The position numbers and the translations under genes are program-made. From positions 372,001 through 436,000 of the forward strand of contig JAFBJZ010000416.1 in assembly GCA_016785225.1 (NCBI GenBank): DNA of 64,000 bases. The letters are read 5' to 3'. Shown here piece after piece: positions 27,263 to 39,044 of this stretch (position 1 is its first letter; the number at the start of each line of letters is the position of its first letter). The stretch comes from Psettodes erumei (taxonomy: Eukaryota; Chordata; Actinopteri; Pleuronectiformes; Psettodidae). Below the pieces are notes generated by a model. The model was given only the letters and a program-made list of their open reading frames with translations, searched no databases and had not been told where the DNA came from.

Positions 27263-28494
27263 TCAGACTGGCAGGCGAACTGTTTCGTATCTTTGTAATA
27301 ACAAGTTAAACTGCAGAAACAGCTAAATACGGAAGACAAAAGGAAAGCGGCCGCACATGTACGCGTACCGCTGGACAAAGGGCCTGCGCTTGAATGTGCG
27401 TATGCGTGTGCGATTTCAAACTACGGCCAAGGACCATTAGCAAAGTTATTCAAAGAAAAAAGTCAACTTGACTCAACCTGAGTCAACTTTTCCTGTATTG
27501 ACAAGTAAAAGCAGGGAGCTGGCCGAGAAGAAATAGGGGGGAGGAAATAAAAAAAGAAGAAAAAAATCAGCGAAAGAGAGGCTGACATTAAAAAAAAAAA
27601 ACGCAGCTCCGAGTAAAATAAAGTTTACAGCAGCGGTTCAAGGCGACGCCGTGCCCGAGCTCTCTTCGCGCGCCGCCACGAGGCCACCAGACTGTAATTC
27701 GAGGTCAAAGGTAAATCCTGCATCCAGACTTTAATGTTGCAACAGAGCAGCGTCACAAAGGCTCCGGTTACGGCGCGATAAAAAGGTGCGAATATGTCGT
27801 CGGAAGTCTCAAATAAAATGCAGTAAATGTGCGCACTTTGTCCCAGAAACTCCACACCCTGCAGGGGATAATCTCCACTGTTCTTCCCAGCTCTCACATT
27901 ACACACACACACAGAGGCAAGCAGAAAAAAAACTCATGGGAGCGCAGGAATGCATTCACACGGCATGGATGTCTATCAGTGTATACCTTTTTTTTTTTTT
28001 AAATACACGCGGGTGTATGCACAGACCTTTGTCTGCATTTATGTATTCACACACACATGCGCAGAGTGAAGATTCGAAAAATATTTGCAGACCGAAAGCC
28101 AATACCCACGCTTTGTTCTCTTAATAGTCCGGTTCCGTTTAAAAAAAAAAAAGTATTCTGAATACCTGACCCACCTGTACAGCCCGGGGAGACCTTATCC
28201 CGCCCGCCGTCTCTCATGAAACGCTGCTAGATACTGTTTCCCTCCACCCCCCACCCCCACCCCCATTCTTCCCCAGTCAATCGGCTACAGCCACACAGTT
28301 TCGAATTGCTTCCTCCTCTCCTGTATTTTTTTTTTCCTTCTTCTTCTCCTTTTTTCTCTTCCCTTCTCATTCTTTCCACGCTTTCTTCCCTGGTCCCATT
28401 TTCCAATGGCAGACAAATGATCGGCATTGACGAATGCAAGGCGCCATTCGGTGAGACTCACACCCAGCAGCAAAGGAGGAAAAGAAAAAAAAGA

Positions 28495-28527
28495 AGCAAA
28501 AACACAACCCAATGGCGACGTTTTATT
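28495..28527 (-). terminator. Poly(A) signal and GU-rich downstream element
   Basis: On the minus strand AATAAA lies at 28527-28522 and is followed 13-27 nt later by a GU-rich stretch (GGGTTGTGTTTTTG). This is the expected arrangement of a vertebrate cleavage and polyadenylation site. No other AATAAA or ATTAAA was found on this strand between here and the stop codon. Confidence 0.6.
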
Positions 28528-31067
28528 TTGTAAATTTTTTTTTAAATGAAACACAAAAAAAGGCAATAAAATTAAGATAAATAATTTTTGTTTCTTTTTG
28601 TACATGAGGAAATATTTACGTCATATTTCCAAAGAATGACTGAAATTACATAATATATTTTAGTAGGCTATCTCGACCGTACAAAGCAGGTTCCAGTGGG
28701 TCTAAAAAGAAAAAACAAAACAAAACACAATGCATTTTTTTCTGTCAAAATGTGATGGTTAGAACTGAATCCAGTGTTTCTTAAAGAAAAATACAGCTTT
28801 TTTATATAAAAAAAATAATTCAATTAAAGACCCATAAAAGTAAGATTTCAAAATTGAGTTTCACATTAGATTCCTTTTTAAAGCTTTTGCTTTGCAGTGT
28901 AACAGCAACATTGTTGTTAAAAGTCAGTCAATGTCCTATAAAAAAAAAAGAAAAAGAAAAAGGCATTCACGTTCTTCCCCCCTGTACACCCTACACACTG
29001 ACAACGGACAGTCATCACAGGCTTCCATAAACAGTAAGACAATGGTAAACAAGGAAAACAAGCAAACAAACATAAACATAAACACACACACACACACACA
29101 GACACAGATTTTTTTTGGCAAAGCAGGAATAAAAGTGACAACAAGCATAATTTGTGATTTGATCCTTATCTTGTATTTTTTTTTGTCTCTCACCACTGTC
29201 CCATTGATTGGCTCTGATTGTCCTTCACAGTCACGTGATGCCATTCTGGTTGCCATAGAGACCTCAAGTGCATCAGCTGGGCAGCGCACAGACAATGTTG
29301 CTGCAACGTTTCTCAGAGGCTGTCATAGCAACGCTGGGCGAACGCGCGCAGACAACGAGAGGAACTCTACTTCAAATACCTCCGTGATTGCAGGGGTCCC
29401 GGATTCAGATTTGATTGAACGTCCTTTTTTTTTTTTTTTTTTCTTTTTCATAAAATTGTTTTCTTCTAATGCGTTGAAGCGTAAACTCACAGGTGCTTTG
29501 GTATGTTTCCTTTTGATGCCAGATAAATATCTACATTTTATATAGGAATACAGGCTAGATAAAGAAGAACTAGATTCTTTCAGGATCGGAGAACAGCAGA
29601 AACTCGGTTTCGTCTTCCAGTATTTGTGGAGTTAAAAAAAATAAAAATAAAAAAATAAAATAAAAGAAGCTCCGAAACAGGAGATGCACATTTCTCGAAA
29701 ACCCAACGGAGCAAAATAGAAATAGGTTTTTGGACACGTGTTTTTCGAAAGAGCCTTTTTCTGATTTCCTTATAAAAACAACATTTCCCAAACAGCCTTT
29801 CTGCGTAACCGCAAAGCCTTCACATCGGTTGTACAAGTCCAAGCCTCCAATCCTGTTCAGTGCATCGAGAGAGGCGGGAACCCAAACCCCCCCCAAAACC
29901 CAAACCCAAACCCACCCACACACACACCCTAAAAAAAAAAAAATCTAAATAAAATAATCTTCTCTGCAAAAGAAAACAAGAAAAACAAAACAAATATATA
30001 TGTATACTTTTTTTTTTTTTTTTTTACAACATGTCGTTTCATATTAACGCTGTACAAAGCACGCACGCGCTCGCGCGGTTCCAACAAACGATTCCGACTA
30101 CCTGTACATGTGTCCTCGCACCCGAACGGGAGGGTGCGAGAGAGAGAGGTATTGACGTGTATGGCTTGACGGGAGGAAAAGAAAAAAAACGACAACAACA
30201 ACAAAAAAAAAAGACGACGACGACAAAAAAAAACTGTAGCGCCTTTCTGTCGCGAGGACTGGAGGCCGCACGTTTAAGTACTGGATAGATTAATATTCAG
30301 AGTATTAGGGACATACAGGCGTCGCGACGTCACACACATGTCTGCACGCGCACACACACACACAATACAAACACGCACGCTAAAGCACTATTTACTTAGA
30401 GCTCATTAAATGCCAAACAGGGTGATTGCAGACACTCTGCAAACGCACACATACGCACGCACACGCAGACGCACAAGTCCAAACTACAGTGCTTTTTGGT
30501 CCTGATGGGTGCTCTCCCCAACGCGCTGTCGTCATCAAACTACCAGTATAAGACCATTAAAACCATCCAAACCAGTGTGGTTTGCGGTAAGGCTCTCCTC
30601 ACCACGCTCCGTGAGTCTTGTCTTTGTTTCGGGACGCCGAGTCTGCTGCCCCCCCCCCATCCACCCACCCACCTCACCCCACCCCACCCTCCGCAGCGTA
30701 TCCAGGCTGCCCGTACTCCAAAGCGCTCCCGTCCGCGCTTCCCGTTTCTTTCGTCGCAGAAAATCCCGTCGCAGTGGCGAGGCGCTCCGCTCGCTGCGAC
30801 GGGGAGCCTCAGCCCCCGCCCCGTGAAGAGTTTAAATCTGACCTGGGTCAGGCCCTTCCTAAGTGCCAGTGCTGCCGGACTTCGTCCCGGCGGGGCGAGC
30901 TCCCTCCTCCCGCGAGGGACGGATCGATGCGCAGAGCTAAAACCGCCGTCCCGGTTTCCCTCCGCACCCCTGCTCGGCTCCGGGGGGGGAGGGGACCGTC
31001 CTGGAGGCCGCTCAGCTCCAGAGCTACGGTTTTCCATATTTTTACGTTTTCCCTCCAGCCGGCGGCT
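28510..31067 (-). other. bahcc1: bahcc1 3' UTR (end approximate)
   Basis: Minus-strand sequence between the stop codon and the only AATAAA found downstream. The proximal part (30500-31067) is GC-rich with G-tracts; the distal part is AT-rich with poly-U stretches and ATTTA motifs. It contains a (CA)n tract near 29080-29101. A length of about 2.5 kb is inferred from the poly(A) signal alone, and shorter isoforms cannot be excluded. Confidence 0.6.
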
Positions 31068-31277
31068 CTAGGACACGATAGCCATGCCGTCCGCGCCGAT
31101 CAGCTGGCCTGTGGTCGGCTCGTAGGTCCCGGCCAGGTAGAACAGGTCGTTGGCGGCGTGGCCCGGCTTGCGCTCGCGCGTCAGGCGGTCGTACTCGGCC
31201 CTGCCGATCACCTGGCAGCGGTGGGAGATGGTCTGCACGTCGTTCTCGTCCTCGTGGCTCGACTGATACAGGGCGTT
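31068..31277 (-). CDS. bahcc1: bahcc1 terminal exon 26 (end of BAH domain)
   Basis: About residues 2649-2717 and the TAG stop at 31068-31070. NALYQSSHEDENDVQTISHR, CQVIGRAEYDRLTRERKPG and DLFYLAGTYEPTTGQLIGA match the BAHCC1 C-terminus to its last residues. The acceptor is CACACCAG|AACGCC. Just upstream of it, at 31287-31303, is an exact 17-nt match to an Illumina adapter. Confidence 0.96.
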   Translation of the reverse strand, partial: NALYQSSHEDENDVQTISHRCQVIGRAEYDRLTRERKPGHAANDLFYLAGTYEPTTGQLIGADGMAIVS

Positions 31278-34200
31278 CTGGTGTGGAGATCGGAAGAGCG
31301 GTTGATACAGTCGGCGAGATAAAAAGCGCTAAGCGGCGAGATAATTATGTTTTCGTTTAGCACATCACATCATCGGTTTGTTTGGTTTATTTTGGGGTTT
31401 TTTACTTTTTTTTTGTCGGAGGGTCTCACACGGACCGTTTCTCACGACGCAGTTTGAGCTTTCTGCGAGCGCTGATCTTTTAATGTTCGCTTAGCCCGCT
31501 CACTTGAGGTTAGCGCTCGTTGCTAACGGGCCCGGCTCCGGGGCCGGAGCTTCTTCTCTTATTCCGAAGCAGAGCGCCACCGCCAGATAATTTAAAATGC
31601 ACGGCTCGCTGTGCAGATATCTTTCCTGGGATTGACCCAGTATTCAGAACTGCAAATGTTACCGGTTTCGTGAACTGAGCGAGAAAAAAAAACAACCCCA
31701 AAACCTACTCGTATCACGTGGGAATAGGGAAGAAAATGAAGCGCAGAGATAATAAATTTCTATTTCTATGAAAATGTCACCTCCCGTTTGAGAGATTCCG
31801 CGGGCTCTCCGCGCTCTTTACCTTGCCGTCGCGGTGTCGCTTCCCCAGGCGAGTCTCCTCCGGATGGTAGAACCACTTGACCCTGACCACCATGCTGGAG
31901 CTCCACGACTCCCAGAGGCTCTCCACTCTGCCCACGTAGGGCAGCTGCGGCCGGCCGGGCGACAGGAACACCGCGCAGTCGCCGACGCGCACCGTCTCCT
32001 TGCCCCGCACGATGGCCTTGTAGAAGAGCTTGCGGGCTTTGCCCTTCAGACCCCTCCTCTGTCGGGGGGGAAGGAGAATAAAGCAGGACCCTCGGTGAGT
32101 TTATTCAGCGCGGGAGAGCTCATTCCGGCCTCCTATAAGAAACGAACGCGGGCCTTCCTTTCTTTTGCAAAACGCAGCTCATCAAAGCGCAGTGAGACCA
32201 GATGTGTTTTTGCATCGCCGCCAAAACCTGAGCCGTGCTCGCGGTAACCGGGACCTGTTACATTTCTGCTTCGTCTTTTTGATTTGTCGGGGCGCGCACG
32301 CACCAAAAGGTCAGCTCTTTTTGTTCTTTTTCTCCTGTAAGCCGCGCGTCTCAGCCGACAGATGCGGCCGTGTTTACAAAGCAAACAGCGAGGCGGGATT
32401 GTGACTTAATAATCGGGATAACAAATTCAGAGATTAACCGCACTAAGTAAGCCCGACGGTGTTGCCAGTGTGTGCAGAGTCTGAGGCGGAACAAGCCGAG
32501 ATCCCGTTTGATCGCCGCGTTTGCAGGCGTTACCAAGGCGCCGACGCGGCAGAGACGGCAACGGCGGTCGCGGTAACCGCCTCAAAATCCCGAGCTCGGG
32601 TAAGTCGCTGATGCCCAAGACGGCCGAGACGATAAAGCCGGATCGCGAGAAAGCACACACGTGATGGAGTCGGGATTTCGCCGTGACGGGAATTCGCGGC
32701 GGCGCGGTAACGAAAGAAGAGGAAAAGCAATATACTCGGAGCTTATTCGCCATCTGTGTGTGTGTGTTACCTGCGTGGGGTTGCCGGACCATTTCCACAG
32801 CTGGCGCCCAGGCAGCAGGGGAGCCATGTTGGGCAGAGGCTCCGGCGAGGACATCCTCTGCCTCTTCGCCGCTGCCGGGTCCTTGGCGGCGGGTTTGGGC
32901 TGCTGGCTCACAGGTCCGCTTTGGCTCTGATGGTGGCTGCTGGAAACTCCCTCCTTCCTCTTCAGCTGGGTCTTCGCCGCGCTACTGTTCGCCGCCATGC
33001 TTCCCTTCGACCCGAACTCCTTCCTGTCTTCCGCTCTGTCGGCCCTCGCCTTTGACCCCGAGACGGCCATGCTGGCTTTGGCGACGTAGCCGGGGGCTGG
33101 CGCGGAGCCGGAGGCGGCGGGGTCGGGGCTGAGGAGGTCGGAGTTCATGTTCTGCCTGTGCTTGTGCTTGTCCTGCTGCAGCAGCGCCCGGCGCAGCAGC
33201 ACCGAGGACGACTCTTCGTCAGAGGAGTAGGAGGAGTCGTTGTCCGAGGAGCAGAGGGACGAGGAGGAGATGGAGCCGGAGGAGGACGACGAGGACGACG
33301 ACGAGGAGAAGCAGACGGAGAGACGAGAGAGGAAGCGGCCGCCGCGGTGGGACGCGACCGCGGCGCCTCTTCTGCGCGCCGCGACATCTTGACCGTCGTC
33401 CTCGTCGTCCTCGTCCAGCTCGGAGTAGGAGCTGGGGCAGTCGCTGGGGTAGTCCAAACTGTAATCGCCACCCTGGACTCCAAGGCCAGCGGACAGAAGA
33501 TCCTTTCTCAGAGGTGGGGCGCCGTCCCTCTCCCCGCCTCCCTTCTTCCCATCCTTCACCAGCAGGGACGGGTGGATGTATCGCAGCGGTGCCCCGGCGG
33601 AGGCCAGGCCCTTTCCTCCCCTCGCCGCGCTCCCTCCGAGTCGAAGCAGGGCCTTGCCGTTCTTCGTCTTAGGGGAGGTCACGCCCTCGTGGTCCAGCTT
33701 CACCAGGAACTGTTTCCTGTCGCGCTCGCTCGCTGCTTTCCCGCTCCCGGCCGCCATCGCCATGGTGACGGCCGGGGAACAGGACGAGGACGAGGCGTCC
33801 CGCAGACCTGCCGCGCCAACCGCCGGCCGCCCGGCTCCGGAGCTCCCCCCGTTCCCGAAGGCCGAGTAGCCATTGGCGATGCTACTGAAAGAGTCGACTG
33901 CGAAGGGGGAGCCGAAGATACCTTTGATGGGGGCTGCCGGCGCCAGAGGGTGGGAGGCGGGCCGATGGAACAGACCCAAGTCCCGCTCCCGTATCCTCCT
34001 CTGGGTCTTGCGCGACGTCCCGTTGAAGAGGAAGAAGTCGACCGGCGGCCTCTTCCTGGGCACGGACCAGTTCAACAAGGAAGCGTTGCTTTTGGTCACG
34101 GCGTCCGCCCCCGGTGCCGGCGCGCTGGCGGCCTTGGACGCCGAGTGGATCTTCTTCGGTCTGCCGACTGAAAAAGGAGCCAGCGACAGGGAGGAGTTGT

Positions 34201-36877
34201 AATCAATATGAACTGACAGGCCTGAAGACCGTACCGAGATTAATTGTGGAACTAAGAGCTTTGGGGAAACTTAATATCTCTTATCTCTTTGATCTCCACC
34301 TGGCCAGGTACGCTTTTTCGACACGCACATTACTCAAGCCGCGGCAAACCCGGTAAACCTGTCTCTCCCCTCCCCGGCTTTATTGTCAACCCCCGAGTTC
34401 CGCGATGAGCTCCATGTATGTTGCGCAACCGCGACCGACGCCTCATAAAATGATGATTAATGTGGTCATGTGAAGGTAAATGATAGGCGGCAAACGGCAG
34501 AATTTTGATTTACGAGTCCCTTTCGGTTGCGTGGCTCCGCTCGGGTGTCCCGAGGCGGAACTGTAAATGAGATCTGAGTTTGGGAGGAATTTCGCGTGGC
34601 CTGAGGAGCTGTGTGTTTGTATTTACTGGTTCGACCGGTACGCCTCAGACAACAAAACAGCAGATTGTCTCTTTGGTGTCCGAGCGATGTTCCATTTCCT
34701 GAGCGGATTCCCCAGACGGCCTTAGCGGCGAGCGACAGCGCTTAGCGGTTAATTAAAACATCACTGTCCGAATGGCTCTGTGAAACGCCCCCCCACCTGG
34801 TCTCTTCTCCTGAGGCCTCCCCGCTGGCTCCTCATTGGCCGGCTTCTCCGCTGTCACGTCCTTCTTCTCCTGGGCGGAGCATCGGCGACCGCGGCGGCCG
34901 GGTGAGATCAGGAGCGCTGGAGAGGGTTCCGCGCCTGGCGGGGACGAGTTGCGTTTTAGTGACGGCTTTTTGCGCATTCGTTCGTTAACCTAACCCCCCC
35001 CCGCTTCCACAAAGGCCGCACTCACAACGGATCTGGTATCCGGGGGGCAGGAGCCTGATGCTTGCGAGGGAGATCCTCCCTCGGTCCCCATCGTCGAACT
35101 CCACCATCACGCTGCCCTCCTTCTCAGCCTCGCCCGGACCTCCTACGGTTAAACAGAGAGGAGGACGTGAGTCGCTGCGAGCGAGCGGGCGCATGCGAGC
35201 GGGGCGAGGCGGCCGGCGCGCGTCGCTCACCTCGGTGGACGTATCCAGGGTAGAGGCAGCGAGAGCGCTCGCTCCAGTAGGCGCACACTCGCGTCCCCGC
35301 GGTCAGGATGGCCTCGGTCTGGGGCCGCACGTCTAACACCTGGAGGAAAAAAAAACGACGGATCAACGAAATGTGCCTGGCGACAGGCGACAGGCAGGCG
35401 GCGCGGAGCCCGGGGACTGAAACTCACCGCCTCCTGCAGCAGTTGCTCCAGCGAGTAGATCCGGGGACGGTTCCCCCGTTCCCCTTCGATGACGACGCTG
35501 AATCTAAAATAAAAATAAATGAATAAAAAATAAGGAAAGAGAAATGAATGAAAAAGAGGATTTCCTCCGAAATCAAAGCGACACTTTCATTTGCGAGTTC
35601 TAATCTGACGACATTAGGTTGTTGTCTAAAAGTTTTATCTTTTCCGGGCCGTGTGATTGGAGGACGGCAGGGAGGGAAGGGGTGGTCTTACATGTCGGGC
35701 AGGTCCAGAGTTTGGACGCAGGCGGCGTACAGCAACTCGTCCTCCTTGGATATCAGGATCTTCAGCCCGTTCACCAACATCTCTTTACTCAGCACGCAGT
35801 TTGGCAAGGCTACAGGGGGGGAGGGCGTGGCAGAAAGACGGATGGATGGAGAAGATAAAGGGTGAGATATACATAATTTGTGTGTGCGCTGAGTAATTGC
35901 TATGTGAAGTGGGGGGGAGGGGGAGTGACAAAGAGGCAGAGTACGAGGCGTGCGTGCGTCTGTGTGTGTAATTATAAACGATGTGTCACTGTTTGTGCCT
36001 ACCGGGGATTCTGCAAGGCATGTTGGGAGGAAGGTGGATCGACTTCTCCTTCACCTCCTCCTCTTCGTCCTCCTCCTCCACCTCCTCCTCCTCCTCCTCC
36101 TCTTCGTCCTCCTCCCCCTCGGAGAAGCTGCTGTCCTCGTCCAGGCGAAAGCCATCGTCGGCCGCGAAGCTCTGCAGGAGCCGGCTCACCGCGTGGCCCT
36201 TGGCCTGGAGAGGAAAACAGGATGTGACGTCAGAGGGGGGCGGGACGCGGCATCCCCTCGCTACGCCGCCCGAACGAACCGGCGGCAAACGGGATCTACG
36301 GGCGAAAGCGTCGACTCATCGCCCGCCTGACGTGACTGATGCTGTAAATCTGTCAGTGAAACGCAACCGCAGGCACCAACGTCTCTCGTAACGCGATACC
36401 TCAATTAGACCCGCAGGATTTTTTTTTCCCACCTCCCTCGGCTGCCGTCGTTCACCGAAGGGTCAGAGGTCACGGTCAGCTCCGGCTCTCTCGACCCGGT
36501 GCGACTCTGGAGCGTTGCCCGCGGGCGCTCCGGCAGGGCGGACGCCTTCGAATATAAAAGCTCGGGCCTCTAATTTACATTCTCGCTTCAGACGCGCACG
36601 CACATCACATACTACCCGTCTCCAGACCGGTTTAAGCAAGTCTATCCGAAGGTGACTGATGACTGCTGACGGATGACGGAGAGTCAGCTCGCCCAACAGG
36701 TTTCTGCTTGCATTTAAGCTTTCAGAAGAAAAGACCGTAATATTCAGGGCGAGGGAGATGGTGCGTGTGTGTGTGTGTGTTGTCTTTTGGAGTTTTCCAC
36801 ATCAAGAGACCGTATATTTTAGTGACAGAAGTTTCGTCACCAGAGGGCATGGGTGATTATTTCTCTTTAGTGCTGCT

Positions 36878-36918
<41 letters not shown>

Positions 36919-38867
36919 ATGGAATGCATGGGTGTGCGCAGGGTTATGGCCAATGATTATCTTTATACTTCTGCTGTTTGGTTTGGAGTTATGTGTTTTT
37001 GGACATTCCCTCGCGATGACTCAAAAGACTAAAGCAACCTCGGGGCATTTCTCACTGAAATGAATGCGGGTGTCTCGCCAACGGCTGCCTGCACGAATAC
37101 AACGGGGGCCCGGCGGCGTGTCAGCACAGCAGGGCGCGCACGCAAAAACGCGCACCTATGAGCCGGGGCAAACTGTTGAAAAAGGCTGACGGATTTACAG
37201 CCGAAGCCGCCGTTATTGATGGGTAGTGTCGGCGTTCCAGTTGACAGGGTTTCCAAACATCCCGGCAGGGTGTGGCGCGCTTTTGACGAGGGGGGGAGCG
37301 AAGCAAGGGCTTTTCCAAATTCCTCCCTGCGTCTTTTTGCTTCTCAGAAAGGGGGGACATTCTCTGAGTCACCTTTCCTCTTTTGCTCTGATTTCCAGTC
37401 AGCCCAGGCCTGGACTCCAACTCCTTACCGCTGCTGACAAAAACCGCCGTGTCCCTCTTGCTCACGATGACTTACAACTTCGAACTCCGCTCATTACACA
37501 ACCCTTCCGTCACGCCGGCGAAGCAGCGACGGCTGGATCGGCAGGTGGATAACGTACAGCTGTCAGCCCTTATCGGCGCCCTCACCTTCCCCGGCACGCC
37601 CTGCCCCGCCGGTGTCCTCTTCCTGTCTTCCCTGCCGGTCCTGTTCCCCTCCGTCAGGGCTCCGTGGCGCCCCCAGCCGTCCCCGAAGCCGCGGCCCACG
37701 GCGGACGCGCTCCAGCCGGTCAGGGGAGTTCGTTTTGTCCCCTGGTGGTCCGGGCGTCTCCTCTCCGCGCCGGCGAGGCTCGGCCTTCTCGGTGCTCTCC
37801 TCTGATCCGTACTGGGCATGTCCCCCGTGCCTGAGGGGTAAGTGATGGAAATTAGATCATTTAAAAAAAAAAAAAAAGTCACTGTCTGATACTAGATTAG
37901 ATAAGGTCAGAGATTTTGTTTAATCTAAGGTACGAAATGTAGATTTCTGTCTTTCCCACGTCTTGGAAGCCACCTCACAGTTATCTGACATTAATTTCCT
38001 GAGGATAGTGGCTTGTTCCAGATGGGTTCAATAAACAAAGACTACCTCTAGCTGCTTGGATCATATCGGCGTTGGTAATATAATGATTTGCTTCTCAGGG
38101 AGCAAATCAGCCGCCTCTAGCCTAAATTCAAAAAACTGTATAAAAGCGCAAATCATCCGCTAAACCCCTAAAATACTGAAACCTGCGTCTCAAGTCTGAC
38201 ATCATTCTTGTTTTGTTGTTTTAAAGTCCGAACAAATGTTAACGGCTTGAAACCGCGAGCAAATCGCTTCACTTCGAGTCCGAAAAACCAGGAAGTGACG
38301 GCGTCTGCAGATGAGCGGTCTCACCGGTAGGGCCTGGCCTCTTACTCCTGGCTTTCTGGTTGGTCTGGAGCTTGGGGGGCCGCGGCGAAAAAGGAGCGCT
38401 CCCGGCGGAGTGCGCGGGAGCCTCCCGAGAGGTCGAGCGCAACTTGACGTCGCCGTCCTCGCTGTCGTAGCTGCCGTCCTCCCCCTCCTCCTCGTCCTCC
38501 TCCTCCTCGTCCTCGTCGTCCTCCTCGTCCTCCTCGTCCTCCTCCTCTGTGGAATCGCGACACCGGTATGATCAGTCGGGAGAGCCGGGGACTCGCTCGG
38601 CGGCGTGTGTTGACAGCAGGCCTTTTTTTTTTTTTTTTAAATTCCCCCGGCGTCTGCGGCTGAACGCGCATAATAACCGCGGCGAACGGAGGCGGAGGGG
38701 AGGGGCGGGCGAACGCCGTTGCCGACTGACTGCCGCGCGGCGCGTCTAACTTTTCTCTGAGGGTCTTCGGAGTGGGAGATGGTGTCGCTTATTAAATGCT
38801 GCGTTAATGGCTGCGCGGCAACGCGTGCTCCCATGACTGCAAGCAAATGTTGGCACGTATGCACTGC

Positions 38868-38898
<31 letters not shown>

Positions 38899-39009
38899 GC
38901 AGTGTTATTGGCAGCTGCGTGTCACTGAGTGTGGGGGTCGTGTCGGGTGTCGACACGTCTCCGACACACTTGTCACTTACATGGCGTTCTCGTCAACACT
39001 TTGCCCCGG

Positions 39010-39044
<35 letters not shown>

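Larger units (their letters stand above)
19861..28494. other. Intergenic downstream of bahcc1
   Basis: Contains the solo LTR and many CA/GT runs. A direct repeat AGGTCA-A-AGGTAA (DR1-type nuclear receptor half-sites) is at 27702-27714. No coding exon recognised. Confidence 0.5.

Noticed and set aside
30618..31322. 234-codon plus-strand open frame
   Set aside because: Antisense to the last exon and 3' UTR of bahcc1; the C-terminal part is just the reverse of the BAH codons.
33158..34171. 337-codon open frame on the plus strand
   Set aside because: Antisense to bahcc1 exon 32771-34167, with the same low-complexity shadow composition.
37586..37830. Alternative reading frame (GSEESTEKAEPRRRG) in bahcc1 exon 17
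   Set aside because: It does not agree with the codon phase of the exon before or after; the chosen frame fits both.
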